Shown piece after piece: positions 19,143 to 27,786 of a stretch of DNA of 64,000 nucleotides. Location: the NCBI RefSeq assembly GCF_003671495.1, contig NZ_RCHN01000006.1, positions 62,001 through 126,000 on the forward strand. Direction: 5' to 3'. The translations under genes and the position numbers were made by a program. Positions within the stretch are counted from its first letter, which is position 1; each line of letters begins with the position of its first letter. The DNA comes from Ketobacter sp. Its GTDB lineage: Bacteria > Pseudomonadota > Gammaproteobacteria > Pseudomonadales > Ketobacteraceae. The notes under the pieces are model-generated. The model was not told the origin of the DNA. It searched no databases and worked only from the letters and a program-made list of their open reading frames with translations.

Positions 19143-19823
19143 ATGCTGGATACATACCGGAAACTGGAAACACCGGAAAACATCGATCTTGATATTCATA
19201 TCGCAGGTCCATTGGTGCGCATTCTGGCGTTCACCATCGACAGCCTGATCCGCATGGGGGTTCAGATCGGCCTGCTCATCGCACTGGCTTTTCTGGGAAA
19301 AGTGGGCATGGCCCTGTGGCTGATCCTGACCTTTGTGCTGGAGTGGTTCTACCCGGTGTTGTTCGAAGTGTTGAACCAGGGTCAGACACCGGGCAAGAAA
19401 GCCATGGCCATTGCGGTGGTGAACGACGACAGCACACCCATCGGCTGGTCCGCCTCCATCGTGCGTAATTTTTTACGCATTGTGGATTTTCTACCCATGG
19501 GTTACGTCACCGGACTGGTCAGCATGATTCTCAATAAAGACTTCAAGCGGGTGGGCGACCTGGCCGCCGGCACAGTGGTGATCTATCGGGAGAAATCCAA
19601 AGCCGCGCCCAAATGGCCGGCCAGCACCAGTTCCCCACCCCCGATTGCCCTCAACCTGAAACAGCAGCGCGCCATGTTGTCGTTTGTGGAACGTCAAAAC
19701 TCGCTCACCAAAGAGCGGCAGCAAGAACTGGCGAACCACCTGCAACCGGTGTTTCAACAGCAAAATCAGGAAGCCGTCAATCACATTGTGCGCGTTGCCA
19801 CCTGGCTGCGGGGGGGACAATGA
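19143..19823 (+). CDS. RDD-family membrane protein
   Basis: The product is 226 residues from the ATG at 19143. The open frame begins earlier inside DUF2069, but MLDTYRKLETPEN is the natural start. The RDD domain spans about 15–150 with two or three membrane helices: the Asp-containing first helix (RILAFTIDSLIRMG), the GQTPGKKAMAIAVV loop typical of the family, and RNFLRIVDFLPMGYVTGLVS. The C-terminal 70 residues are soluble and basic. RDD proteins are of uncertain function, with roles in transport and osmotic tolerance suggested. It overlaps the next gene by 4 bases (ATGA) and opens a six-gene overlapping cassette. Confidence 0.85.
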   Translation: MLDTYRKLETPENIDLDIHIAGPLVRILAFTIDSLIRMGVQIGLLIALAFLGKVGMALWLILTFVLEWFYPVLFEVLNQGQTPGKKAMAIAVVNDDSTPIGWSASIVRNFLRIVDFLPMGYVTGLVSMILNKDFKRVGDLAAGTVVIYREKSKAAPKWPASTSSPPPIALNLKQQRAMLSFVERQNSLTKERQQELANHLQPVFQQQNQEAVNHIVRVATWLRGGQ

Positions 19824-20797
19824 AGCAGGAACTGTTTGAGCAGAATAACCGCGGCCATTGGCAGCAGTTTGAGTCCAAACTGGACAGTCTGGAGTCGCGC
19901 AAGCGCAGCGGCAAAGCCCCCCAGGTGTCCGGGTTTGCCGAGCAGTACCGTCAGGTGTGTCACCACCTGGCACTGGCCCAGGAGCGGCAGTACAGCCCCC
20001 ACCTGATCGACCGTCTGAACCAGTTGGCGTTACGGGGGCATCAGCAGCTCTATAAGAGTCACACCAATATTCTCTACAACATGGTGTATTTTATTCTGGT
20101 GGGTTTTCCCGCGGCTGTGCGCCGGGAAATCGCATTTGTGGGCATCGCCAGCACCCTGTTTTTTGGCTCCCTGTTATTGACTGCAGTACTCACCTATTAC
20201 AACCCCAGCCTGGTGTACAGCATCTATCCCGAAGAATCGGTGATGGATTTCACCGAGATGTACAACCCGGCCAGCAAAGCACGTATGGAAGAGACACGCA
20301 CCGCGGCCGATGATTTCACCATGTTCAGCTTTTACATCAAGAACAACATCGGCATCGGCTTTCAAACCTTTGCCAGCGGTTTCCTGTTGGGGGCCGGTGC
20401 GATCTTCAATCTGTTGTTCAACGGCATCGCCATCGGCGCGGTCACTGGCTATCTCACGGAACTCGGCTACACAGAAACCTTTTTCCCCTTTGTAGTGGGC
20501 CATGGCGCATTCGAACTCACCGGCATCGCCATCGCCGGCGCTGCCGGGTTGAAGCTGGGTTATGGACTGCTGTGCCCAGGACGCCTGAGCCGCAAGCAGT
20601 CATTGATTCGTTCCGCCCGCGAAGCCATGCCACTCGTTTATGGTGTGTTCTTTATGTTGCTGGTTGCGGCCTTTGTTGAGGCCTTCTGGTCCTCCAGCAG
20701 CTACCTGTCCATTACCGCAAAATACACCGCCGGGGCCAGTTTCTGGTTGCTGGTGTTGTCATACTTTGCTTTGGGGGCACGCCGTGGATCTGAGTAA
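19820..20797 (+). CDS. SpoIIM/DUF95-family membrane protein
   Basis: The 325-residue inner-membrane protein belongs to the stage II sporulation protein M family, which also occurs in non-sporulating bacteria next to RDD, MoxR and DUF58 genes. The first 90 residues are soluble. About five hydrophobic segments follow, including FVGIASTLFFGSLLLTAVLT, SGFLLGAGAIFNLLFNGIAI and GHGAFELTGIAIAGAAGLKL, the last containing the conserved HGxxEL motif. It starts at the ATGA overlap with the RDD gene and overlaps the next gene by 14 bases. Its role here is unknown, presumably in a membrane complex with the cassette partners. Confidence 0.85.
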   Translation: MKQELFEQNNRGHWQQFESKLDSLESRKRSGKAPQVSGFAEQYRQVCHHLALAQERQYSPHLIDRLNQLALRGHQQLYKSHTNILYNMVYFILVGFPAAVRREIAFVGIASTLFFGSLLLTAVLTYYNPSLVYSIYPEESVMDFTEMYNPASKARMEETRTAADDFTMFSFYIKNNIGIGFQTFASGFLLGAGAIFNLLFNGIAIGAVTGYLTELGYTETFFPFVVGHGAFELTGIAIAGAAGLKLGYGLLCPGRLSRKQSLIRSAREAMPLVYGVFFMLLVAAFVEAFWSSSSYLSITAKYTAGASFWLLVLSYFALGARRGSE

Positions 20798-22298
20798 GAT
20801 CAGCGTACAGGTGCGCCCCCGCAACCCCTATGAGGCGGTTGACCTGGGATTCGTGATGGCCCGGCAGTGGTTCATGCCACTGCTGTGGTTGTGGCTGATT
20901 CCGGCGGCCCCGCTCATGGTTCTGAGCTATCTGCTGTTCATGGATCAGCCCCTGTGGGCGCTGTTGCTGGTGTGGTGGCTGAAACCCCTGTTCGAGTCCG
21001 TGCAACTGCGCTATATCTCGGAAAAGCTGTTTGACGACCGCATTCGCTGGCAGGACACGCTGCGCCAGGCCCACAAAATCGCACTGCACCAGTGGTTCAG
21101 CAAGCTGGTGATCCAACGTCTGGCCTTCTCCCGTTCTTTCAACATGCCGGTGGGGGAGCTGGAGCAATTACATGGGCGCCGCCGCGGACAGCGCCTGGAA
21201 ACCCTGCATCGTGGTGCCGGTTCGTCCGGCCTTTGGCTGACGGCGGTGGGCAACACCCTGGAAGGAGTGCTGGTGTTCGGGGTATTCAGCCTGGCCTGGA
21301 TTTTCATTCCTATGGAGATGGCTATCGATTTCGACTTCGATATGCTGTACTCCAGCCCGTTGCTGTTTCCCACCATTACCGTTGCCGGGTTTATCGCCAT
21401 GGCGCTGGTGTCGCCGTTTTACGTCTGCGGGGGCTTCATGCTGTACATCAACCGGCGCACCTGGCTGGAAGCGTGGGACATCGAACTTACCTTCCGCCAG
21501 CTCAGCAATGAGCATCAGCAGCGCGGCAAAAGCCTGGCGACACTGGTCATGGCTTTATTGTTACTGGTCCCATTCACCCTGCCCCAACCCACCAAGGCGC
21601 AGGTTACCCGGGAAGAAAGTCAGCTCATCATCGCAGAGATTCTGGAGAGCGATGATTTCCACCAGATCAAAGAGGAACAGCGCTGGCGCTGGATCGAGCC
21701 ACCCGAAGATGCCGCCGCAGAGGAAGACGGCATGTTCAAGGACCTGGGTAAATGGCTGGCGGACAAGTTGGAAGGGTGGACTCTGTTTGACGGCATCAGT
21801 GATTGGTACAGTGTCATTGTTGCTCTGCTGGAGGCCATATTGTGGGGGTTGGTGATCGCCCTTTTTGCCTATCTGGTCTACCGCTTTCGGGGTCTGCGGG
21901 GGCCAGGCCTGAAACTGAAGCAAGCCGCCCACGCACCACCGCCCAGCCACCTGTTCGGGCTGGAGCTGAACCAGGACAGTCTACCCGAGGATATCGTGGC
22001 TGCGGCCCAGGCCCTGTGGCAGCAGCAGCAGTTTCGTCAGGCCGTGAGCCTGCTTTACCGGGCGGCCCTGACGTTTCTGATCCACGAACGTCACCTGCCC
22101 CTGAACAGCAGCCATACCGAACAGGAATGCCTGCGCCTGTGCCTGAAGCATGAATCGCCACCTCGGGGGCAGTTCTTCCAGGAGCTGACGCGGCATTGGA
22201 TTGCCCTGGCCTATGCCCACCGTCCGCTCAGCTCCGAGGACTTCGACCGTCTGTGTGCCGCCTGGCCCGACTTTGACCAGCAGGAGCCGCAACCGTGA
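20784..22298 (+). CDS. DUF4129-type membrane protein
   Basis: A 504-residue membrane protein. The most likely start is the GTG at 20784 (product beginning MDLSKIS), 14 bases inside the SpoIIM-family gene; no ATG fits. Several hydrophobic segments lie in the first half (about 30–70, 155–180, 190–215, 255–275) and one near 350–370. The C-terminal 110 residues match the DUF4129 pattern: AAAQALWQQQQFRQAVSLL, then RAALTFLIHERHLPL and HTEQECLRLC. DUF4129 is often seen beside transglutaminase, DUF58 and MoxR genes. It overlaps the next gene as GTGA. Biochemical function is unknown. Confidence 0.8.
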   Translation: MDLSKISVQVRPRNPYEAVDLGFVMARQWFMPLLWLWLIPAAPLMVLSYLLFMDQPLWALLLVWWLKPLFESVQLRYISEKLFDDRIRWQDTLRQAHKIALHQWFSKLVIQRLAFSRSFNMPVGELEQLHGRRRGQRLETLHRGAGSSGLWLTAVGNTLEGVLVFGVFSLAWIFIPMEMAIDFDFDMLYSSPLLFPTITVAGFIAMALVSPFYVCGGFMLYINRRTWLEAWDIELTFRQLSNEHQQRGKSLATLVMALLLLVPFTLPQPTKAQVTREESQLIIAEILESDDFHQIKEEQRWRWIEPPEDAAAEEDGMFKDLGKWLADKLEGWTLFDGISDWYSVIVALLEAILWGLVIALFAYLVYRFRGLRGPGLKLKQAAHAPPPSHLFGLELNQDSLPEDIVAAAQALWQQQQFRQAVSLLYRAALTFLIHERHLPLNSSHTEQECLRLCLKHESPPRGQFFQELTRHWIALAYAHRPLSSEDFDRLCAAWPDFDQQEPQP

Positions 22299-23533
22299 AC
22301 CGCCGCCACCTGCTGCTGGGTACTGTGATTCTGGCTTTGGCCGGGGCGGGGTTGTATTGGCTGTCCACTCAGGTGGAACGTTACACCCACCAGTGGGACT
22401 CCGGCCCGGAGTTGAACGTGTTGTTCAACCCCTGGCACGCTGCCCAGCAATTTCTGGCGCGCCAACAGAAAGAATCCCATCGCTCCTTTAATCTGCATCC
22501 GGTGTTTGAGCAACTGAATCCCTATGACGCCTTGATCCTGGACAACAGCGCCCCCATCGCCAACCCGGCCACCCGGGAAACCCTGCTGGACTGGGTGAAC
22601 AACGGCGGCCACCTGGTGATCACGGCGGTGGCTGAGTGGGACTTCGACCAGGAAGCCGCCGATCCCCTGCTGGACGAGTTCGGTGTGCGCCTTTATGCCC
22701 TGGAAGAGGATGAAAACGAAGACTACGCAGAAGATGAGGACTGGACAGGGGAAGACATCGAGGCAGCCTCGGTGGAGGACGCAACCACCCCCGACGAAGA
22801 GGAAGACGAGGCTGAGCAAAGTTGCACATTTTTCAGCTTCGATAACCTGTTTGCCCTGCAGTGGGAAGGGGAAACGCTGCAAATCGAATCGGTGTGGAAT
22901 TACACCCTGGACGACGACGATGGCGCAGCCCGTTACGGTGGCGATGCCTGGCCCAACGCGGTATTACAGTACCAGGTGGGCGCCGGCAGGTTGACGGTGC
23001 TGATGGACACCACCATCTGGGAAAGCGACCGGATCGGAGACTATGATCACGCGTATTTTCTCTGGCAGCTGGTGAAGGCTGACGACGTGGTCTGGTTCGT
23101 CAGCAGCAACGACAGCGAGAGCCTGCTGGATAAATTATGGCGTACCGCTCCCTTCTTAATGACCGGCCTGCTGGTACTGCTGCTGATCTGGGGATGGCGA
23201 CGCTGGGTGCGCTTTGGCCCCATGATTCCCGAGCCCGCCGGTGAGCACCGCCAGTTGCTGGAACACATCGAAGCCGCTACCCGTTTTGACTGGAACCACG
23301 CGGGTGCGGGCGCCATGGTGGAAAGCCTGCGCCATGACATCCGCGCCGAAGTCAGCCGCCAGCATCATCTGGATTTTGAGGCGGATCAAGCGAAATGGCT
23401 GGAGCTGGTGGCCCGCAGCAGTCAGCTTGACCCGAACCTGGTGGTGCAGGCCATGAGCCAGCCCAGCCCGGAACGGGAACACCCCTGGACAGAACTGATT
23501 TCTCAATTACAAACCATAAGGAATGCACTATGA
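22295..23533 (+). CDS. DUF4350-type membrane protein with acidic insert
   Basis: The 412-residue protein starts with GTG at 22295 (GTGA overlap with the upstream stop). It has an N-terminal membrane anchor (about 5–24), an extracytoplasmic domain of the DUF4350/GldG-like type (YDALILDNSAP then LLDWVNNGGHLVIT), a second membrane helix near 286–302, and a cytoplasmic tail of about 110 residues. Residues about 138–178 form a very acidic low-complexity insert (many Glu and Asp), unusual for the family as I know it; it could bind calcium or act as a flexible spacer. The stop overlaps the MoxR start as ATGA. Confidence 0.78.
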   Translation: MNRRHLLLGTVILALAGAGLYWLSTQVERYTHQWDSGPELNVLFNPWHAAQQFLARQQKESHRSFNLHPVFEQLNPYDALILDNSAPIANPATRETLLDWVNNGGHLVITAVAEWDFDQEAADPLLDEFGVRLYALEEDENEDYAEDEDWTGEDIEAASVEDATTPDEEEDEAEQSCTFFSFDNLFALQWEGETLQIESVWNYTLDDDDGAARYGGDAWPNAVLQYQVGAGRLTVLMDTTIWESDRIGDYDHAYFLWQLVKADDVVWFVSSNDSESLLDKLWRTAPFLMTGLLVLLLIWGWRRWVRFGPMIPEPAGEHRQLLEHIEAATRFDWNHAGAGAMVESLRHDIRAEVSRQHHLDFEADQAKWLELVARSSQLDPNLVVQAMSQPSPEREHPWTELISQLQTIRNAL

Positions 23534-24504
23534 CGGAGCCAACCCTTAACCTGACCGAGGCAATCCAACGGGTACAGCGCATGCGGGAGCAGATTGCCCG
23601 GGTGGTGGTGGGGCAACAACCGGTCATCGACCAGGTGCTGATTGCCATGCTGGCCACCGGCCACGTTCTGGTGGAAGGGGTGCCCGGGCTGGGAAAAACC
23701 CTGTTGGTGAAAGCCCTGGCCAAGTGTTTTCAGGGGCAATTCGGACGCATCCAGTTCACCCCTGATCTGATGCCGTCGGACGTCACCGGCCACGCGCTCT
23801 ATGATATGAAATCCGAGCAGTTCAAAATCCGCCGCGGGCCCGCCTTCTGTAACCTGTTATTGGCGGACGAAATCAACCGGGCTCCGGCCAAAACCCAGTC
23901 CGCTCTGCTGGAAGTGATGCAGGAGAAGCAGATCACCATTGAGGGCAAAGCCTTCCCGGCGCTGACACCGTTTATGGTGTTGGCCACCCAGAACCCCATT
24001 GAACAGGAGGGCACCTACCCCCTGCCGGAAGCGGAGCTGGACCGGTTCATGCTCAAGGTGTTGATTGACTACCCCAGCGAGCAGGAAGAGCAGGACCTGG
24101 TCAAGCAGATCACCACCGGGCAGGTGCAGGATACCTTGAGCGTGGACGCCATCGAGCCCGTGGTTTCCGCCACCGACATTCCCCGGCTGCAGAAAGTCAC
24201 CGCGGGTATCCAAGTGGACGACGCGGTGTTCGATTATGCGGTGCGCATCGCCCGCAGCTCGCGGGAGTGGCACAGCTTTGCCCACGGTGCCGGCCCCCGG
24301 GCCAGCATCGCGCTGATCCGTGCCGCCCGCGCCCACGCCCTGTTGGAGGGGCGGGATTTTGTTACTCCGGATGACGTGAAAACCATGGCCTTGCCGGTGA
24401 TGCGCCATCGGGTGGCCCTGACCGCGGAGATGGAAATAGAAGGCCTGAAAACCGATCAGGCCCTGCAGCAATTGCTGCAGGAAGTGGAAGCACCCAGGCT
24501 GTAG
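23530..24504 (+). CDS. MoxR-family AAA+ ATPase
   Basis: The 324-residue cytoplasmic ATPase of the MoxR family probably acts as a chaperone that matures a partner containing a von Willebrand A-like domain, here the neighbouring DUF58 protein. Walker A is GVPGLGKTLL near residue 58, Walker B LLADEINRAPAKTQSALLE near 115, and the sensor region ATQNPIEQEGTYPLPEAELD near 155. The C-terminal lid domain has ASIALIRAARAHALLEGR. It overlaps the DUF4350 gene by 4 bases, and the DUF58 gene begins 11 bases later. Confidence 0.93.
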   Translation: MTEPTLNLTEAIQRVQRMREQIARVVVGQQPVIDQVLIAMLATGHVLVEGVPGLGKTLLVKALAKCFQGQFGRIQFTPDLMPSDVTGHALYDMKSEQFKIRRGPAFCNLLLADEINRAPAKTQSALLEVMQEKQITIEGKAFPALTPFMVLATQNPIEQEGTYPLPEAELDRFMLKVLIDYPSEQEEQDLVKQITTGQVQDTLSVDAIEPVVSATDIPRLQKVTAGIQVDDAVFDYAVRIARSSREWHSFAHGAGPRASIALIRAARAHALLEGRDFVTPDDVKTMALPVMRHRVALTAEMEIEGLKTDQALQQLLQEVEAPRL

Positions 24505-24515
24505 CGGGGAACACC

Positions 24516-25859
24516 ATGCGACCCACCCAACGCCTGTTCTGGTTTGCTCTCGGCTGGACTCTGCTGGGCTTGCTTGCGGCCCTCAATAACTGGTTACCCG
24601 CCGGATGGAGCCAACCCGAATGGCAGCCACAGCTGAGCAAGGTCTGGCAGATCAGCACCGCCACCCTGCTGTTTCTGCTGCTGTTTGATGTGGTGGCCGT
24701 GCGACGTATGGCCGCTCCCACCGTGCGCCGCTCCCACAGCGAATCCCTGGCCCTTGGGGTCTGGTCTGTGGTGGAGCTGGAGCTTCTGCATCGCTACCGA
24801 CGGCCCGTGAGCATCGAGGTTCACGATCATTACCCGGGGGATTGCGAGGCGGAGCACGCCCTCCAGAACGGGCGATTGCAACCCCGGCAAGGCACCGCAT
24901 TCCGCTACCGAGTACGGGCCAAGCAACGCGGCAATCATGACTTTGGCCTGACGGACCTGTTGCTTCCCTCGCCCATGGGGTTCTGGCAACGGCGCCTGCT
25001 GGTGGGCACGCCCAGCCGCGTCAAGGTGTATCCGAACTTCGCCGCCGTTTCCAACTACGCCATGATGTCCATGGAACAGCAATCCTCCCAGTTGGGCATT
25101 CGCCTGCAGCAACGCCGGGGGGAAGGCATGGAGTTCCAGCAGCTGCGGGAATTCCGTCAGGGCGACAGCCTGCGCCAGATCGACTGGAACGCCAGCGCCC
25201 GGCTGCGCAAACTGATCTCCAAGGAATACCAGGATGAGAAGGACCAGCAGATCCTGTTCCTGGTGGATTGCGGGCGACGCATGCGCTCCAAAGACGGTGA
25301 TCACAGTCATCTGGATCACGCTTTGAACGCCATGTTGTTGATGAGCTACGCCGCCCTGAAACAGGGCGATGCGGTGGGCCTGCTCAGTTTTGGGGGGGAT
25401 GATCGTTGGCTGAAGCCGGTGAAAGGGGTAGCCAACCTGTCGAAGATTCTGAACTGCGTCTACGACGTGGACGCCAGCACCCGGGCCAGCGATTACAATA
25501 CCGCCATACGTGCCCTGATGACCCGCCACCAGAAACGGGCCCTGGTGGTGCTGTTGTCCAACATTCGCGACGAAAACGTGGACGACCTGAAACCTGCTCT
25601 GTCTCTGCTGCGCAAGAAACACCTGGTGATGGTGGCCAACCTGGAAGAGCCCGAGCTGCATGAGTTGCTGGAACAGCCCATCCACCAATTCCAGGATGCA
25701 CTGCGCTATGCGGGCACCAAACTCTATCTGGAGCGGCGCCAGGCGGTGACCCGGGCCTTCAATCACTCCGGCATACACACGGTCAACAGCACCCCACAGA
25801 TGATGCCGGTGGCCTTGATCAACAAGTACTTCGAAGTGAAGCGGGAAGGTTTACTCTAG
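24516..25859 (+). CDS. DUF58 protein (von Willebrand A-like)
   Basis: The 447-residue protein has two membrane helices near the N-terminus (about 8–25 and 45–62), an immunoglobulin-like middle region, and the DUF58 block GEGMEFQQLREFRQGDSL followed by RQIDWNASARL, near residues 205–230. A VWA-like domain follows, in which ILFLVDCGRRM takes the place of the usual DxSxS metal motif, so metal binding may be weak. It is the partner expected for the MoxR ATPase. It is the last gene of the RDD–SpoIIM–DUF4129–DUF4350–MoxR–DUF58 cassette. Confidence 0.9.
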   Translation: MRPTQRLFWFALGWTLLGLLAALNNWLPAGWSQPEWQPQLSKVWQISTATLLFLLLFDVVAVRRMAAPTVRRSHSESLALGVWSVVELELLHRYRRPVSIEVHDHYPGDCEAEHALQNGRLQPRQGTAFRYRVRAKQRGNHDFGLTDLLLPSPMGFWQRRLLVGTPSRVKVYPNFAAVSNYAMMSMEQQSSQLGIRLQQRRGEGMEFQQLREFRQGDSLRQIDWNASARLRKLISKEYQDEKDQQILFLVDCGRRMRSKDGDHSHLDHALNAMLLMSYAALKQGDAVGLLSFGGDDRWLKPVKGVANLSKILNCVYDVDASTRASDYNTAIRALMTRHQKRALVVLLSNIRDENVDDLKPALSLLRKKHLVMVANLEEPELHELLEQPIHQFQDALRYAGTKLYLERRQAVTRAFNHSGIHTVNSTPQMMPVALINKYFEVKREGLL

Positions 25860-25967
25860 CGCGGTTAAAGTGTGTATTTTTACGTTTTACAAATGAACGA
25901 CTATTGGCCACTATATAACAATAATAAATATCCTTATTCGCAACCCTATAATCACCGGACGAAACCA
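25860..25967 (+). promoter_or_regulatory. AT-rich promoter region before the lipoprotein gene
   Basis: The 108-base gap is strikingly AT-rich compared with its surroundings. It contains TTTACA (25886–25891), TATAAC (25914–25919) and a perfect TATAAT (25947–25952), but no pair at the standard 16–18-base spacing. It probably starts the lipoprotein–haem sensor–kinase transcript, but the exact promoter cannot be fixed by eye. Confidence 0.35.
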
Positions 25968-26885
25968 ATGAACCAGGCAATCAGGCCCGCTGTTTTCGTG
26001 ATGTCTTTGTATCTGTTCACAGGGGCAGGCTTGCTCTCAGGCTGTGCGGGCAAACAGGTAAAACCCACCCCGGAGCCCACGCCCCCGGTGACAACAGAGC
26101 CGGAACAGACAGTGGAGGCACCGGCAACAGAAGCCGTCACCAAGCCGGAGCCCTACCAGTACAAGGCGGTTCCGTTCGAAGAAGTGCTGAAGCAGGATCA
26201 GGAAAAAGCCGCCCGCAAGCCTGCCCCAAAAACGGTACTGCCCACCGGTGAAGACGCCCCCAAACGCCAACCCAGCACGCCCCTCCGCCCCCCACAGCCA
26301 ACGCCAGCACCTGCACCCGAGCCCGAAGCCCTCCCCCCTGAAACCGCCACCCTTGCAGTGACTGGGGAAGCCGCTGATCCGGTGGCTGCTCCGGAAACAG
26401 CGGAAGTGCCTGCCAAGGCCCCACCGGCAGAGCCGATTCGGTTCAATCTGGACCAGCTGCCGCTGACCGTCATGGACACCTGGATTCTGGCGGCGGACCA
26501 GGACAGCTGCTCATTGCAGACCGTCCCTGTAACCATGGATGATGGCGCCGGCCAAACCAGCGTCACACTGCGCCTGTCCAAAGCCGATTGGCAGGTGGTC
26601 ACCCAGTCAGACATCGATCTCAGTTACCCGGAAACCGGTCTCTTCCTCAGTAACGGCACCCACATTCCGTTGGAATCCGTGATCAAAGACACTAGAATCT
26701 CGATATCGAAACAAAAACAGCAACTTACTGAAGCTTTAAAAGCCTCGGACTCGGTTCGGGTGGCATTGGGTTACTGGCCCACCTGGCCGGTGACTGAGAC
26801 CCGATCCATCACCATTTCGGTTGCCCATTTCCCACCGGCCCTGAACGCCTGGGAAAGCTGCAACCGCCGCATCAGCGCACGCTAG
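25968..26885 (+). CDS. Proline-rich lipoprotein of unknown function
   Basis: The 305-residue product starts at the ATG at 25968. Its signal peptide ends in the lipobox LLSG-Cys26, so it should be lipid-anchored, probably in the outer membrane. Residues about 30–165 are a low-complexity Pro/Glu/Ala linker that could span periplasm or cell wall. The C-terminal 130 residues are folded-looking, with three Cys, including Cys near DSCSLQTVPVTMDDG and WESCNRR. The frame is open upstream of 25968, but that part lacks a signal peptide. I do not recognise the C-terminal domain. The next gene follows after 17 bases on the same strand, so the lipoprotein may be part of the haem sensor–kinase operon. Confidence 0.7.
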   Translation: MNQAIRPAVFVMSLYLFTGAGLLSGCAGKQVKPTPEPTPPVTTEPEQTVEAPATEAVTKPEPYQYKAVPFEEVLKQDQEKAARKPAPKTVLPTGEDAPKRQPSTPLRPPQPTPAPAPEPEALPPETATLAVTGEAADPVAAPETAEVPAKAPPAEPIRFNLDQLPLTVMDTWILAADQDSCSLQTVPVTMDDGAGQTSVTLRLSKADWQVVTQSDIDLSYPETGLFLSNGTHIPLESVIKDTRISISKQKQQLTEALKASDSVRVALGYWPTWPVTETRSITISVAHFPPALNAWESCNRRISAR

Positions 26886-26902
26886 CATAACCGGAGCCAC
26901 CC

Positions 26903-27784
26903 ATGGGATTACGCTTAAAGTTCAACCTTGTTTTATTCATCACCACGCTGATCGGGCTGCTGGTTTCCGGGTTCGTCAGCCACAAGATTCTGCAGCAGAA
27001 CGCCCGGGAAGAAGTTCTGGATATGGCCCGCATCATGATGGAAAGTGCGGTGGCGGTGCGGGCCTATACAGTCAACGAGATCAAACCGTTGCTGAAGGTG
27101 CAGCAGCGTCGCAGCTTTATTCCCCAGACCGTACCCGCCTATGCCGCTGCCCAATATATCAAGACCCTGCAGCAATCCCATGAGGATTACAGCTACAAGG
27201 AGGCGGCCCTGAACCCCACTAACCCGGCCAACCGGGCCACGGAGTGGGAAGCGGATATTGTGAACTGGTTCCGCAATCATGTGAACGAAGAGGAACTGAT
27301 CGGCGAACGGGAAACCCCAACCGGACCTCAGTTGTACCTGAGCCGCCCCATCACCATCACCAACCCCGGGTGCCTGGCCTGCCACAACACCCCGGCAGAG
27401 GCCCCTGCAACCCTGATCGAGACCTACGGCTCCAGCAACGGTTTTGGCTGGAAACTGAATGAAACCATCGGCGCCCAGGTGGTATCGGTACCCATGTCCC
27501 TGCCGCTGGCCCGGGCAGACCAGACCTTCTATACCTTTATGGGGGCCCTGATTGGCATCTTTGTGATCATCGCCATCATCCTCAACCTGCTGCTACACTT
27601 TATCGTGATCAAGCCGGTACAGGCCATGTCCAGCAAGGCGGATGAAATCAGCCTGGGCAACCTCAACGTAGAAGAGCTGACGGTGAAGGGCAACGACGAG
27701 ATATCCTCCCTGGGCCGCTCCTTTAACCGCATGCATCGCAGCCTGAGCAACGCCGTGCAGATGCTGGATGAAACCATTGATTAA
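26903..27784 (+). CDS. Membrane haem-sensor-like protein: DUF3365 (Tll0287-like) plus HAMP
   Basis: The 293-residue protein has a first membrane helix (about 7–28), a periplasmic domain of the DUF3365/Tll0287-like type (about 30–205), a second helix (about 210–234) and a HAMP domain (about 235–288), then it stops. The periplasmic part has one c-type haem motif, CLACH at 157–161, inside the conserved context TNPGCLACHNTPAEAP. It therefore looks like a redox or gas sensor whose signal leaves through HAMP, but it carries no kinase, cyclase or methyl-accepting domain. A Ser/Thr kinase starts 2 bases after its stop, which makes that kinase the obvious output candidate. Haem attachment would need the Ccm system elsewhere. 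Confidence 0.85.
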   Translation: MGLRLKFNLVLFITTLIGLLVSGFVSHKILQQNAREEVLDMARIMMESAVAVRAYTVNEIKPLLKVQQRRSFIPQTVPAYAAAQYIKTLQQSHEDYSYKEAALNPTNPANRATEWEADIVNWFRNHVNEEELIGERETPTGPQLYLSRPITITNPGCLACHNTPAEAPATLIETYGSSNGFGWKLNETIGAQVVSVPMSLPLARADQTFYTFMGALIGIFVIIAIILNLLLHFIVIKPVQAMSSKADEISLGNLNVEELTVKGNDEISSLGRSFNRMHRSLSNAVQMLDETID

Positions 27785-27786
27785 CC

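Noticed and set aside
24594..25778. A 394-codon minus-strand frame opposite the DUF58 gene
   Set aside because: Antisense shadow with no ribosome-binding site or family motif; the plus strand encodes a clear DUF58 protein.
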